Positions 9,281 to 17,213 of a DNA stretch of 38,319 nucleotides are shown here, piece by piece; position 1 is the stretch's first letter, and each line of letters starts with the position of its first letter. Below the pieces are notes generated by a model, which was not told the origin of the DNA, did not search any database, and saw only the letters and a list, made by a program, of their open reading frames with translations. The DNA is from Hyphomicrobiales bacterium. GTDB lineage: Bacteria > Pseudomonadota > Alphaproteobacteria > Rhizobiales > Methyloligellaceae. The stretch lies in contig JAJFHO010000026.1 in the NCBI GenBank assembly GCA_021775575.1, positions 1 to 38,319 on the forward strand, given 5' to 3'. Made by a program: the position numbers and the translations under genes.

Positions 9281-10327
9281 CTAGGTCCGGAACAGGCCGC
9301 GCCTGCTGAACAGGGGCGAGCGATGGCCGGTTGAACGCTTGGTGTCGTGATTGCCCTGCAGCAGTGCCACTTCTTCGCTAGAGCCGAAAATCAGGGGCAC
9401 ACGCTGATGGATGTCGCTGGGCACCACATCGAGAATGCGCATCTTGCCGGTGATGGCGCTGCCGCCGGCTTGTTCCATCAGGAAGGCGACCGGGTTGCCT
9501 TCGTATATGAGCCGCAGCCGGCCTTTGCCGTAACCCAGCCTGTCGTCGCCGGGATAGAGAAAAATCCCGCCGCGCATCAAAATGCGGTGGCACTCGGCAA
9601 CCATCGACGCGATCCAGCGGGTGTTGAAGTCTTTGCCCCGATGTCCTTCGGTACCCTCCAGACATTCGTCGATATAGCTCCGGATGACCTTGTCCCAATG
9701 GCGATAGTTGGAGGCGTTGATGGCGAATTCGCGCGTCTGGGCGGGCACCTGCACATTGGCTTTTGTCAGCTTGAACTGGCCGTCGCCGGGATCGAGGGTG
9801 AAGATATGCGTGCCTTCCCCGAGGGTGAGCACGAGCGCGGTATGCGGTCCGTAGATGATGTAGCCCGCGCCGAGCTGCTTCGATCCGGGCTGAAAGAAGT
9901 GCAGGTTCGCTGACCCGTTGGCCTCCTCGCTGCGCGGCAGAATTGAAAAGATCGTGCCGACCGAGACGTTGGTGTCGATGTTGGAGGAACCGTCGAGCGG
10001 ATCGATGGCCACACAAAGCGGCGCGTCCGGCTTGCCGGTCGCGATCGGCTGGCCGAGTTCTTCTGAAGCAATGAAAGCGACCGGCGACGCCTTCAGCGTG
10101 TCGATCAATTGCGCATTGGCGAGGCAGTCGAGCTCCTTTTGCTGGTCGCCGTCGGAATTGTTGCCAACGATCATGCCCAGCGGGCCGGCCAACTGCCCCT
10201 GGGCAATCAGCCCGGAGATCACCTTGCCAGCGCCGGCAATCGCGCGAACGACCTCGGCGGTCGGCCGTGTATCGCTGGTCTTGGCCCAGTCGTCCAGATA
10301 GCGGTTCAGCGTTATTGACGCTCCCAT
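9281..10327 (-). CDS. fbp: Fructose-1,6-bisphosphatase, class I
   Basis: The enzyme hydrolyses fructose 1,6-bisphosphate to fructose 6-phosphate; in CBB operons it may also serve sedoheptulose bisphosphate. The 348-residue protein has the class I metal-binding IDPLDGSSNID (about residues 108-118), ASEE at 87-90, SNYRHWDKVIRSYIDECL, and RGGIFLYPGDDRLGYGKGRLRLIYE with the sugar-binding residues. ATG at 10327 is preceded by GGAGGACAGGG. It is the first gene of the ten-gene minus-strand operon and is divergent from cbbR, with a 146-bp gap between the two ATG codons. The promoter and CbbR operator should therefore lie between 10328 and 10473. Synonym cbbF. No distinct sedoheptulose bisphosphatase is seen in the window. 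Confidence 0.97.
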   Translation of the reverse strand: MGASITLNRYLDDWAKTSDTRPTAEVVRAIAGAGKVISGLIAQGQLAGPLGMIVGNNSDGDQQKELDCLANAQLIDTLKASPVAFIASEELGQPIATGKPDAPLCVAIDPLDGSSNIDTNVSVGTIFSILPRSEEANGSANLHFFQPGSKQLGAGYIIYGPHTALVLTLGEGTHIFTLDPGDGQFKLTKANVQVPAQTREFAINASNYRHWDKVIRSYIDECLEGTEGHRGKDFNTRWIASMVAECHRILMRGGIFLYPGDDRLGYGKGRLRLIYEGNPVAFLMEQAGGSAITGKMRILDVVPSDIHQRVPLIFGSSEEVALLQGNHDTKRSTGHRSPLFSRRGLFRT

Positions 10328-10350
10328 TTGGCCCTGTCCTCCCCGGTCAT

Positions 10351-10363
10351 TTACGCCAACTCA
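10351..10363. promoter_or_regulatory. Candidate CbbR half-site motif, cbbF side
   Basis: The sequence TTA-N7-TCA fits TNA-N7-TNA and the general LysR T-N11-A box. It sits 24-36 bp upstream of the fbp start codon, which would put it in the leader or close to the promoter. Short motifs of this kind occur by chance, so the call rests on location. Confidence 0.35.
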
Positions 10364-10382
10364 AGCGCGATGGCGTCGCTGC

Positions 10383-10394
10383 ATTGGCGCCAAT
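10383..10394. promoter_or_regulatory. Perfect 12-bp palindrome in cbb intergenic region
   Basis: ATTGGCGCCAAT is a perfect inverted repeat, and the core TGGCG/CGCCA recurs nearby (for example ACGCCAAC and ACTGGCGCAA). It may be a binding site for a dimeric regulator other than CbbR, or for RNA polymerase-proximal control. No known consensus is recognised. Confidence 0.35.
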
Positions 10395-10449
10395 CCCGCC
10401 GCCGCCCGCTTGTGCTGGGAGCGGATCATCTAGGGACTGGCGCAAAAAG

Positions 10450-10462
10450 TAAATTTGAATTA
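10450..10462. promoter_or_regulatory. Candidate CbbR motif, cbbR side
   Basis: TAA-N7-TTA matches TNA-N7-TNA and T-N11-A inside an AT-rich patch (TAAATTTGAATTAATTT) that stands out in this GC-rich region. It ends 11 bp before the cbbR ATG, the position expected for an autorepression site of a LysR-type regulator. Confidence 0.45.
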
Positions 10463-10473
10463 ATTTGGTCGCA

Positions 10474-11460
10474 ATGAAAGAAAAACTTAAAATCGTGACT
10501 GGCCGGATTACACTCAAACAGTTGCGCGCGCTTGATGCGGCGATCCGGGAGGGGACGATTTCCGGTGCCGCTCAATCGCTTAGCGTGACGCCGCCGGCGG
10601 TGACCATGCAAATGCGTCTGCTTGAAGAGACCGTCGGGCTGCCGCTTGTGGAGCGGACGAATGCAGGGTTGCGACCCACTGACGCGGGCCAGGTCGTGCT
10701 TGATGCGGTGCATCGCTGCGAGGCCGCGCTTGAAGCCTGCGGCGATGCGCTTGACGCGCTCAAGGGGACCGGCGGCGGCCGGGTGATCGTCGGCGTCGTG
10801 AGCACGGCCAAATATTTTGCGCCGCGCGCCCTGGCCGCCTTTGCGCGCGCCCATCCCGGCGTGGATGTCCGCCTGTCGGTCGGAAACCGGGGCGAGACGG
10901 TCGCTGCCTTGCAGGATTATGAGCTGGACTTTGCCGTGATGGGGCGGCCGCCGGACGGGTTCGAAGTGGACCGGGCGGTAATCGGCGACCACCCGCATGT
11001 CATTATTGCGCCGCCCGACCACCCGATGGCGGCCCGCAAATCGATTGCCATCGCCGACCTGGCTGGCGAAACATTCCTGCTGCGCGAGGAAGGTTCAGGG
11101 ACCCGGTTGCTGATGCGGCGCCTGTTCGCCGAAGTTGGCCTCGATCCGACGATCGGCATGGAGATTGGCAGCAACGAAACCATAAAACAGGCGGTGATGG
11201 CCGGGCTCGGCGTTGCCCTGATCTCGGCGCATACGATCGCGCCCGAGTTGAGCGATGGCCGCCTTGCGATGCTCAAAGTGGACGGCTTGCCGGTGATGCG
11301 CCAATGGTTTGTCGTCAAACGCCGCAGCAAGGAGCTTCTGCCCGCCTCGCAGGCCTTATGGGATTTCATGGCGGTATCGGGGGCGGAATTCCTGCCCGGC
11401 CTCGGCGCGACCCAAAGCGCCACGGCCACGGTCTCCGGCCCGACGGGCGATACCCGTTGA
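10474..11460 (+). CDS. cbbR: LysR-type transcriptional regulator CbbR
   Basis: This is the activator of CO2-fixation operons; family members respond to cycle intermediates or nicotinamide and adenine nucleotides. The 328-residue product has the N-terminal winged helix-turn-helix (about residues 13-72: ITLKQLRALDAAIREGTISG, then AAQSLSVTPPAVTMQM and LPLVERTNAGLRPTDAG). A LysR substrate-binding domain from about residue 92 carries CbbR-like REEGSGTR and SNETIKQAVMAGLGVALIS. It is divergent from the complete cbb operon, the classical location of cbbR. I used ATG at 10474; a TTG nine bases upstream is also in frame but has no better ribosome-binding site. No clear Shine-Dalgarno sequence precedes either. 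Its end is 6 bp from the convergent mutT gene. Confidence 0.93.
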   Translation: MKEKLKIVTGRITLKQLRALDAAIREGTISGAAQSLSVTPPAVTMQMRLLEETVGLPLVERTNAGLRPTDAGQVVLDAVHRCEAALEACGDALDALKGTGGGRVIVGVVSTAKYFAPRALAAFARAHPGVDVRLSVGNRGETVAALQDYELDFAVMGRPPDGFEVDRAVIGDHPHVIIAPPDHPMAARKSIAIADLAGETFLLREEGSGTRLLMRRLFAEVGLDPTIGMEIGSNETIKQAVMAGLGVALISAHTIAPELSDGRLAMLKVDGLPVMRQWFVVKRRSKELLPASQALWDFMAVSGAEFLPGLGATQSATATVSGPTGDTR

Positions 11461-11466
11461 CAGACC

Positions 11467-11865
11467 CTAGAGCAGATCCCGCAGCATCGCCTTCAGCGGC
11501 TCATCGGCTGGCGGCATTTCGTAGCCGGCCAGCCGGTTCGGCCTGACCCAGGCCAGCTCCTGGCCTTCGAGCGGCGCGACATCGCCATGCCACTGGCGGC
11601 ACACGTAAAGCGGCATCAGCAGGTGAAAGCTCTCATAAGTGTGGCTTGCAAATGTCAGCGGCGCCAGGCAGCTCTCGGTTACGTCGATCCCCAGTTCCTC
11701 CGCCAGTTCGCGGATCAAGGCATCCTCGGGTTTCTCGCCCGGATCGATTTTGCCACCGGGGAATTCCCACAATCCGGCAAGCGCGCGGCCTTCGGGCCGT
11801 TTGGCGATCAGCACACGCCCGTCACCGTCAACGAGCGCACAGGCGACGACAAGGGTGATCTTCAT
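11467..11865 (-). CDS. mutT: Nudix hydrolase, MutT-type 8-oxo-dGTP diphosphatase
   Basis: The protein probably removes oxidised nucleoside triphosphates from the pool. The 132-residue product has the full Nudix box, GGKIDPGEKPEDAL then IRELAEELGI (about residues 37-60), matching GX5EX7REUXEEXGU. It also has the MutT-like start KITLVVACALVDGDGRVLIAKRP and WEFPGGK. The frame is open further upstream, but ATG at 11865 follows the argJ stop codon by one base, which fits translational coupling and the family's usual N-terminus. The argJ-mutT pair belongs to the secA-linked block recalled from Hyphomicrobiales. Substrate specificity within the Nudix family cannot be proven from sequence. Confidence 0.9.
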   Translation of the reverse strand: MKITLVVACALVDGDGRVLIAKRPEGRALAGLWEFPGGKIDPGEKPEDALIRELAEELGIDVTESCLAPLTFASHTYESFHLLMPLYVCRQWHGDVAPLEGQELAWVRPNRLAGYEMPPADEPLKAMLRDLL

Positions 11866-11866
11866 T

Positions 11867-13102
11867 CTAGCTGCGATAGTCGGCATTGATCGCGATATAG
11901 CCGGCCGTCATGTCGCAGGTCCATACTCTCGAGGTGCCCGCGCCGATACCGACATCGACGCGAATTTCAAGCTCTGCCTTCTTCATATAGGCCGCGGCGT
12001 CAGGCTCGCTGTACCCCGGGTCGACCTCGCCCTTCGAGGCAACCTTGATATCGCCGAACCAGATCGACAGCGTATCCCTGTCGGCGGCCTCACCCGCCTT
12101 GCCGACCGCCATCACGACCCGGCCCCAGTTCGGGTCCTCCCCGGCGATAGCGGTTTTGACCAATGGCGAATTGGCGATCGAAAAGCCGATCCTGCGCGCC
12201 GCCGCGTCGTTTTCCGCGCCCTCCACGGTGACCGTCAGGAATTTCGTCGCACCCTCGCCGTCCTTGACGATCTGATGGGCCAGGTCGCGCATAACCGCGT
12301 TTACCGCGTCGCGCAGCCCGGCGAGCCGTTCGTCTCCCGGGTCGGATATTTCGGGCGCGCCGCGCTCGCGCGCCGCTCCGGTCGCGAACAGCAACACCGT
12401 ATCGCTGGTCGAGGTGTCGCCATCGACGGTTATGGCGTTGAATGTGTCGTGGACGCCGCTGCTGCACAAAGCCTGCGCAACGTCGCCGGTGAGCGGCGCG
12501 TCGGTGAACAGAAAGCCGAGCATGGTGGCCATGTCGGGCGCGATCATGCCGGACCCCTTGGCGATCCCGTTGACGGTGACATGCGCGCCGCCCAGATCGG
12601 CCGTCGCGGTGGCGACTTTCGGATAGGTGTCGGTGGTCATGATGGCGCGCGCCGCCTCGCCAAAGCCGTCCGCGCGTACTGCGCCGCCAAGAGCCTCAAG
12701 CTGGCCGGTGAACCGCTCCGGCTCAAGCGCCTCGCCGATCACGCCGGTTGACGCGATAAACACTTCGCCCGGGCCGCAATCCGCGACCGCGGCCGCCGCC
12801 GCCGCGGTTGCCGCGACCGCCTCGCGCCCGCGCATGCCCGTGAAGGCATTGGCGTTGCCGGAATTGACGACAAGCGCCCTGGCGATCCCGGCGGGCAGAT
12901 GCTCCCTGCACCAATCCACCGGCGCGGACGCGGTCTTGGAGCGGGTCAGTACGCCGCCGACGCAAGTCGCCGGCGCAAGCAGGGCGAGCATCAAATCCAT
13001 TCGCCCCCGATAGCGGATGCCCGCCTCGCAAGCGGCCAGCCTCACTCCCTCGATCGGGGGGAGTTCGGCAATTGAATCAGGTGCGAATGGTGAAATGGTC
13101 AC
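11867..13102 (-). CDS. argJ: Bifunctional glutamate N-acetyltransferase / amino-acid acetyltransferase
   Basis: ArgJ transfers acetyl from N-acetylornithine to glutamate (and, if bifunctional, uses acetyl-CoA) in cyclic arginine biosynthesis. The 411-residue precursor contains the self-cleavage region [16 protein letters not shown] with the nucleophilic threonine in MATML. It also has [10 protein letters not shown] and STGVIGE upstream, and [27 protein letters not shown] and [19 protein letters not shown] downstream. Autoproteolysis would yield alpha and beta chains. The start is GTG at 13102, chosen because [20 protein letters not shown] aligns with the usual N-terminus; the ribosome-binding site is poor. 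It is 32 bp downstream of the parvulin gene and one base from mutT, so the three genes look operonic. Confidence 0.96.
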   Translation of the reverse strand: MTISPFAPDSIAELPPIEGVRLAACEAGIRYRGRMDLMLALLAPATCVGGVLTRSKTASAPVDWCREHLPAGIARALVVNSGNANAFTGMRGREAVAATAAAAAAVADCGPGEVFIASTGVIGEALEPERFTGQLEALGGAVRADGFGEAARAIMTTDTYPKVATATADLGGAHVTVNGIAKGSGMIAPDMATMLGFLFTDAPLTGDVAQALCSSGVHDTFNAITVDGDTSTSDTVLLFATGAARERGAPEISDPGDERLAGLRDAVNAVMRDLAHQIVKDGEGATKFLTVTVEGAENDAAARRIGFSIANSPLVKTAIAGEDPNWGRVVMAVGKAGEAADRDTLSIWFGDIKVASKGEVDPGYSEPDAAAYMKKAELEIRVDVGIGAGTSRVWTCDMTAGYIAINADYRS

Positions 13103-13134
13103 CCTAAAAAGAGCCCTAACCGCAACCGGTTTCG

Positions 13135-13989
13135 CTATTGCTGGAAGCTGCCTTGAACGGGCTGCTCCATGGCTTTCTTGATGGCCGGGTCGACGACCTC
13201 AACCTTGGCTTTCGACCGCAGGGCCTTCATCACTTCCTGCGCTTTCTGCTGGACCAGCGCGCTGATAATCTGCTCCTTCACCGCGTCAAAGGTCGGCGGC
13301 TTCTTTTCCCGCTTGTCCTCGGCCTTGATCACATGCCAGCCGAATTGCGTTTTCACCGGCTCCGAGGTCGCTCCCTTCTCGAGCTTGAAAGCGGCTTCCT
13401 CGAATTCCTTCACCATCTGGCCTTTGGTGAAATATCCGAGATCGCCCCCTTGCACCTTGCTCGGCCCCTTTGACAGCTCTTTCGCCAGCTCGGCGAATTC
13501 GTCGCCACGGTTGAGCCGTTCGATGGCGACGCGGGCATCCGCTTCGCTTTCGACAAGAATGTGCCGGGCGCGCAATTCGGTCTCCGGCTTGATCTTGGCA
13601 ACCTGCTCGTCATAGATCTTGCGCGCATCGTCTTCCTTCACCGCGCCGCGGACCTTTGTCTCGAAGTAGAGATCGCGCAACGCGCGCCGGCGATAATATT
13701 TCAGCCGGCGTTCGAAGCCGGGCTGTTCGGTCAGCTTGTCGGTTTCCGCCGCGGTGGACAGAAGCTGGTTCTCGATCAGGAACTCGACGAGAACGCGGTC
13801 CCTCTGATCAGCAGGTATCTGCGCCAGTTCCGCACCGATCTCGGCGCGCGCCGTGGCGACGTCGGCTTCGGTGATTTCGGTACCATCGACTGTCGCAAGA
13901 ACCTTGCTGTCTTGCGCGATCGCGGGCGCGGAGGCCATCGCCGCCAATGCTATGACGGAGGCTCCAAGCAGTGTCTTCAAGGCTTTCAT
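13135..13989 (-). CDS. Periplasmic parvulin-type peptidyl-prolyl isomerase
   Basis: This is a secreted foldase of the SurA/PrsA/PpiC group that assists folding of exported proteins. The 284-residue precursor has a clear Sec signal peptide, ending ...MASAPAIAQ around residue 26. An N-terminal helical chaperone region follows (about 27-135), then a PpiC rotamase domain (about 139-230) with [33 protein letters not shown] and [13 protein letters not shown] basic C-terminal tail ends the protein. It is transcribed divergently from secA and heads the argJ-mutT run. Placing a periplasmic chaperone beside secA makes functional sense for export. Its leader contains a 10-bp inverted repeat described separately. 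Confidence 0.93.
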   Translation of the reverse strand: MKALKTLLGASVIALAAMASAPAIAQDSKVLATVDGTEITEADVATARAEIGAELAQIPADQRDRVLVEFLIENQLLSTAAETDKLTEQPGFERRLKYYRRRALRDLYFETKVRGAVKEDDARKIYDEQVAKIKPETELRARHILVESEADARVAIERLNRGDEFAELAKELSKGPSKVQGGDLGYFTKGQMVKEFEEAAFKLEKGATSEPVKTQFGWHVIKAEDKREKKPPTFDAVKEQIISALVQQKAQEVMKALRSKAKVEVVDPAIKKAMEQPVQGSFQQ

Positions 13990-14002
13990 TTACCCATTCC
14001 TT

Positions 14003-14048
14003 ATGTTGCCGCAGCACTCGCTTGCAGCATTCGCCGCGGCGGCAACAT
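14003..14048 (-). promoter_or_regulatory. Inverted repeat / possible leader hairpin before the parvulin gene
   Basis: ATGTTGCCGC (14003-14012) and GCGGCAACAT (14039-14048) form a perfect 10-bp inverted repeat separated by 26 bp. It starts 13 bp upstream of the parvulin ATG. In RNA it could fold into a stem in the 5' leader, or in DNA serve as a two-site operator. No known motif is recognised. Confidence 0.45.
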
Positions 14049-14185
14049 GATTGCCTATCCTGGCGGGATCGAAAAGTGATGCATTCTTACCGTTCGCCAT
14101 ACTATCTTGCCAAGCGGCGTTTACAGGTTTTCACGCCAAATTGCTTAGCGTCCGGATCCTAGGTTAACAATGCTGCCGGAGCGCG

Positions 14186-14214
14186 TTGACAAGGGGGTAT
14201 GGCCCACTTATCTG
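14186..14214 (+). promoter_or_regulatory. Sigma-70-like promoter for secA
   Basis: TTGACA at 14186-14191 is followed after exactly 17 bp by TATCTG at 14209-14214. The -35 is perfect and the -10 partial. It reads toward secA and would give a leader of roughly 180 nt that includes the 14-bp palindrome. Confidence 0.5.
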
Positions 14215-14259
14215 TCAGGCGAACCGGTTGGCTTTCGCGCCCTAGGCACCATTCGCGTG

Positions 14260-14273
14260 TTCGGAATTCCGAA
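14260..14273. promoter_or_regulatory. Perfect 14-bp palindrome upstream of secA
   Basis: TTCGGAATTCCGAA is a perfect palindrome downstream of the candidate secA promoter, so it lies in the leader. It could be an operator for a dimeric repressor. The match is clear but the function is unknown. Confidence 0.4.
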
Positions 14274-14397
14274 TAAGGCATATACAGGCCAGTCACGGGC
14301 CGGCCTTGAAAGCGCCGCCATTGCATAGGACATGGCCAAGCCGCAATTATGGCGGTTCGGCCGGAAATTGACTCCAAAGGACCAAAGGGCCTGTCAG

Positions 14398-17166
14398 ATG
14401 GTTTCCCTGGACAAGATTGCCAGCAAGATTTTCGGCTCCTCCAACGAGCGAAAACTGAACTCCTACGATGCCAATGTCGAGGCGATCAACGCGCTCGAAG
14501 GCGAACTGGAAAAACTCAGCGACGCCGGACTGAAGGCGCGCACCGGCGATTTCCGGAAGCAGATTGCAGACGGAGCGTCGCTGGAGGATTTGCTGGTTCC
14601 CGCATTCGCCACCGTTCGTGAAGCGGCCAAACGCACCTTGGGTCAACGGCATTTCGATGTGCAGCTCGTCGGCGGCATGGTGCTGCACGAGGGCAACATC
14701 GCCGAAATGAAAACCGGCGAGGGCAAGACATTGGTGGCGACGCTTCCGGTCTATCTCAATGCGCTCGCCAGCGGCGGCGTTCATGTCGTTACGGTCAATG
14801 ACTATCTGGCCCAGCGCGACGCCGGCTGGATGGGCGAGATTTACGAATTTCTGGGCTTGAGCGTCGGTTGCATCATTCACGATCTCGACGACCCGGGGCG
14901 CAAGGAACAATATGCCTGCGACGTCACCTACGGGACCAATAACGAGCTCGGCTTCGATTATCTGCGCGACAATATGAAATATTCGCCCGACGAGATGGTC
15001 CAGCGCGGACACGTCTTTGCGATCGTCGACGAGGTCGACTCGATTCTGGTCGACGAGGCCCGCACGCCGCTGATTATTTCCGGTCCGCTGGACGACCGCT
15101 CCGAGCTGTACAACACGATCGACGCCTTCATCCCGCGACTCGCCGAGGAAGATTTCGAGATTGACGAGAAAATGAAGACCGCGGTCCTTACCGAGCAAGG
15201 CAACGAGCATGCCGAGAAGTTGCTGCAGGAGGCCGGTCTGCTCAAGGGCGAGGCGCTTTACGACGTGGAGAATGTGACGCTCGTTCACCACATCAACCAG
15301 GCCCTGAAAGCGCATAAGCTGTTCGAGAGGGACCGGGACTATATCGTCAAGGACGATCAGGTCATCATCATCGACGAATTCACCGGCCGGATGATGGAAG
15401 GCCGCCGTTATTCGGAAGGGCTGCACCAGGCGCTGGAGGGGAAAGAGCAAGTCTCGATCCAGCCCGAGAACCAGACGCTCGCCTCGATCACATTCCAGAA
15501 TTATTTCCGCCTCTACGAAAAACTGGCCGGCATGACCGGCACCGCGCTCACCGAAGCCGACGAGTTCATGGATATTTACGGGCTCGACGTTCTGGATATC
15601 CCGACCAACCAGGACATGGTCCGCATCGACGACGACGACGAAGTCTATCGCACGGTGGCGGAGAAAAATGTGGCGATCGGGTCGCTCATCAAGGATTGCC
15701 GGGAACGTGGTCAGCCGGTGCTCGTCGGCACCACGTCGATCGAGAAGTCGGAGCATCTCGCCGAGCTGCTGCGCCAGGACAAGATCAAGGACATCCGCGT
15801 GCTCAACGCCCGCTACCACGAGCAGGAAGCGCATATCATCGCCCAGGCCGGCATTCCCGGAGCGATTACTATCGCTACGAATATGGCGGGGCGCGGCACC
15901 GACATCCAGCTCGGCGGCAATCTCGACATGCTGATCGCGGACTGGATCGCCGTAGAAGAGAAAAAAGCAGGCAAGGCCCCGACCGAAAGGCGGATCGAGA
16001 CGCAGCGCAACAAGATCGAGACCGATATCGCCAGGAAGAAGCAGATGGCGCTTGATGCCGGGGGCCTCTACGTCATTGGCACCGAGCGGCATGAAAGCCG
16101 CCGTATCGACAATCAGCTGCGCGGCCGTTCGGGCCGTCAGGGCGACCCCGGCCACTCGAAGTTTTTCCTGTCGCTTGAAGACGATCTGATGCGCATCTTC
16201 GGATCCGACCGGATGGACGGCATGCTCCAGAAGCTCGGCCTGGAAGAGGGCGAGGCGATCATCCATCCCTGGATCAACAAGGCGCTTGAAAAGGCGCAGC
16301 AAAAGGTCGAGGCGCGCAATTTCGACGCGCGCAAGCATATTCTCAAATTCGATGACGTCATGAACGACCAGCGCAAGGTTATTTTCGAGCAGCGTCTCGA
16401 ACTGATGCAGGACACCGACGTTCAGGAAACCGTCGCCGATATGCGCCACGAGGTCGTGGAAGACCTCGTCGCACGGCACATCCCGGAAAAGGCCTATGCC
16501 GAGCAGTGGGATTCGGAAGGGCTGAAAGAGGATGTTCAGCAGACATTCAATCTCGATCTGCCGGTGCCGGACTGGGCCGCGGAAGAGGGCATCGCGGATC
16601 AGGAGATTCGCGAGAGGCTGATCCGCGAGGTCGATGAGGCGGCGGCGCGCAAGGCCACCGAAATCACCCCCGACCTCATGCGCGAGGTCGAGAAGTCGTT
16701 TTTGCTGCGCACGCTGGATGAGTTATGGCGCGAGCATCTGGTGACCCTTGAGCATCTGCGCCAGGTCGTGGGGCTGCGCGGCTATGGCCAGCGCGATCCG
16801 CTGAATGAATACAAGACGGAGAGCTTCACGCTGTTCGAAACCATGCTCGCCAATCTGCGCCAGGCGGTCACCGGTCAGCTCTCTCATATCGAACTGGCGC
16901 CGCAGGAGCCGCCGCCGGTGCTGGAGATGGTGGATCTGCCGCAGATGGAGGCGCATCATATCGACCCGCTGACCGGCGAGGACGATTTCGCCGGCGAGGG
17001 CGCGGAAGCGGGCGTCGCGCTCAAGGCGCGCCCGGCGCGCAGCCGCAGCCCCGGCGCCGAACTCGACCCCGGCGATCCCGCGAGCTGGGGCAAGGTGCCG
17101 CGCAACGCGCCATGTCCGTGCGGCTCGGGCAAGAAATACAAGCATTGTCACGGCCGGCTGGCCTAG
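14398..17166 (+). CDS. secA: Preprotein translocase ATPase SecA
   Basis: SecA is the ATP motor that drives unfolded preproteins through SecYEG. The 922-residue product begins [19 protein letters not shown] as in other alphaproteobacteria. It has the Walker [10 protein letters not shown] (about residue 103), the Walker B-type [20 protein letters not shown], the preprotein cross-linking domain, the NBD2 motif [45 protein letters not shown], and helical wing and scaffold regions. The C-terminal zinc and SecB-binding tail is [16 protein letters not shown]. The variable linker before the tail is Ala/Glu-rich. I rejected an upstream in-frame ATG because ATG at 14398 matches the family. An AAAGGG lies upstream. 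It is divergent from the periplasmic parvulin and is followed 47 bp later by an SLC13-type permease. Confidence 0.99.
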   Translation: MVSLDKIASKIFGSSNERKLNSYDANVEAINALEGELEKLSDAGLKARTGDFRKQIADGASLEDLLVPAFATVREAAKRTLGQRHFDVQLVGGMVLHEGNIAEMKTGEGKTLVATLPVYLNALASGGVHVVTVNDYLAQRDAGWMGEIYEFLGLSVGCIIHDLDDPGRKEQYACDVTYGTNNELGFDYLRDNMKYSPDEMVQRGHVFAIVDEVDSILVDEARTPLIISGPLDDRSELYNTIDAFIPRLAEEDFEIDEKMKTAVLTEQGNEHAEKLLQEAGLLKGEALYDVENVTLVHHINQALKAHKLFERDRDYIVKDDQVIIIDEFTGRMMEGRRYSEGLHQALEGKEQVSIQPENQTLASITFQNYFRLYEKLAGMTGTALTEADEFMDIYGLDVLDIPTNQDMVRIDDDDEVYRTVAEKNVAIGSLIKDCRERGQPVLVGTTSIEKSEHLAELLRQDKIKDIRVLNARYHEQEAHIIAQAGIPGAITIATNMAGRGTDIQLGGNLDMLIADWIAVEEKKAGKAPTERRIETQRNKIETDIARKKQMALDAGGLYVIGTERHESRRIDNQLRGRSGRQGDPGHSKFFLSLEDDLMRIFGSDRMDGMLQKLGLEEGEAIIHPWINKALEKAQQKVEARNFDARKHILKFDDVMNDQRKVIFEQRLELMQDTDVQETVADMRHEVVEDLVARHIPEKAYAEQWDSEGLKEDVQQTFNLDLPVPDWAAEEGIADQEIRERLIREVDEAAARKATEITPDLMREVEKSFLLRTLDELWREHLVTLEHLRQVVGLRGYGQRDPLNEYKTESFTLFETMLANLRQAVTGQLSHIELAPQEPPPVLEMVDLPQMEAHHIDPLTGEDDFAGEGAEAGVALKARPARSRSPGAELDPGDPASWGKVPRNAPCPCGSGKKYKHCHGRLA

Positions 17167-17213
17167 GGCCTGTGGACAGGCGCTAGTCTTGTGGCCGGCT
17201 GGGGGGAACGGCC

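Larger units (their letters stand above)
10328..10473. promoter_or_regulatory. Divergent cbbF/cbbR regulatory region
   Basis: This is the only intergenic space from which both the cbb operon and its regulator can be transcribed. It contains two LysR-type T-N11-A motifs that also fit the CbbR pattern TNA-N7-TNA: TTA-N7-TCA at 10351-10363 and TAA-N7-TTA at 10450-10462. Between them lies the perfect palindrome ATTGGCGCCAAT at 10383-10394. The end next to cbbR (about 10445-10467) is strikingly AT-rich compared with its surroundings. Placement fits autoregulated divergent control, but no canonical sigma-70 hexamers are clear on either strand. Confidence 0.6.
13990..14397. other. 408-bp divergent intergenic region, parvulin gene to secA
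   Basis: No gene is supported here. It must contain the promoters for the minus-strand parvulin gene and plus-strand secA. It holds a 10-bp inverted repeat near the parvulin start (14003-14048), a TTGACA-N17-TATCTG promoter-like pair (14186-14214) and a perfect 14-bp palindrome (14260-14273). An in-frame ATG at 14332 would extend secA by 22 residues, but the family start is at 14398. Confidence 0.7.

Noticed and set aside
14332-14397. Upstream in-frame ATG of secA
   Set aside because: It would add 22 residues of atypical sequence before the conserved SecA start at 14398.
14347-16479. A 710-codon open frame antisense to secA
   Set aside because: It lies wholly opposite the strongly conserved secA frame, shows no recognisable domain, and long antisense frames are expected in GC-rich DNA.
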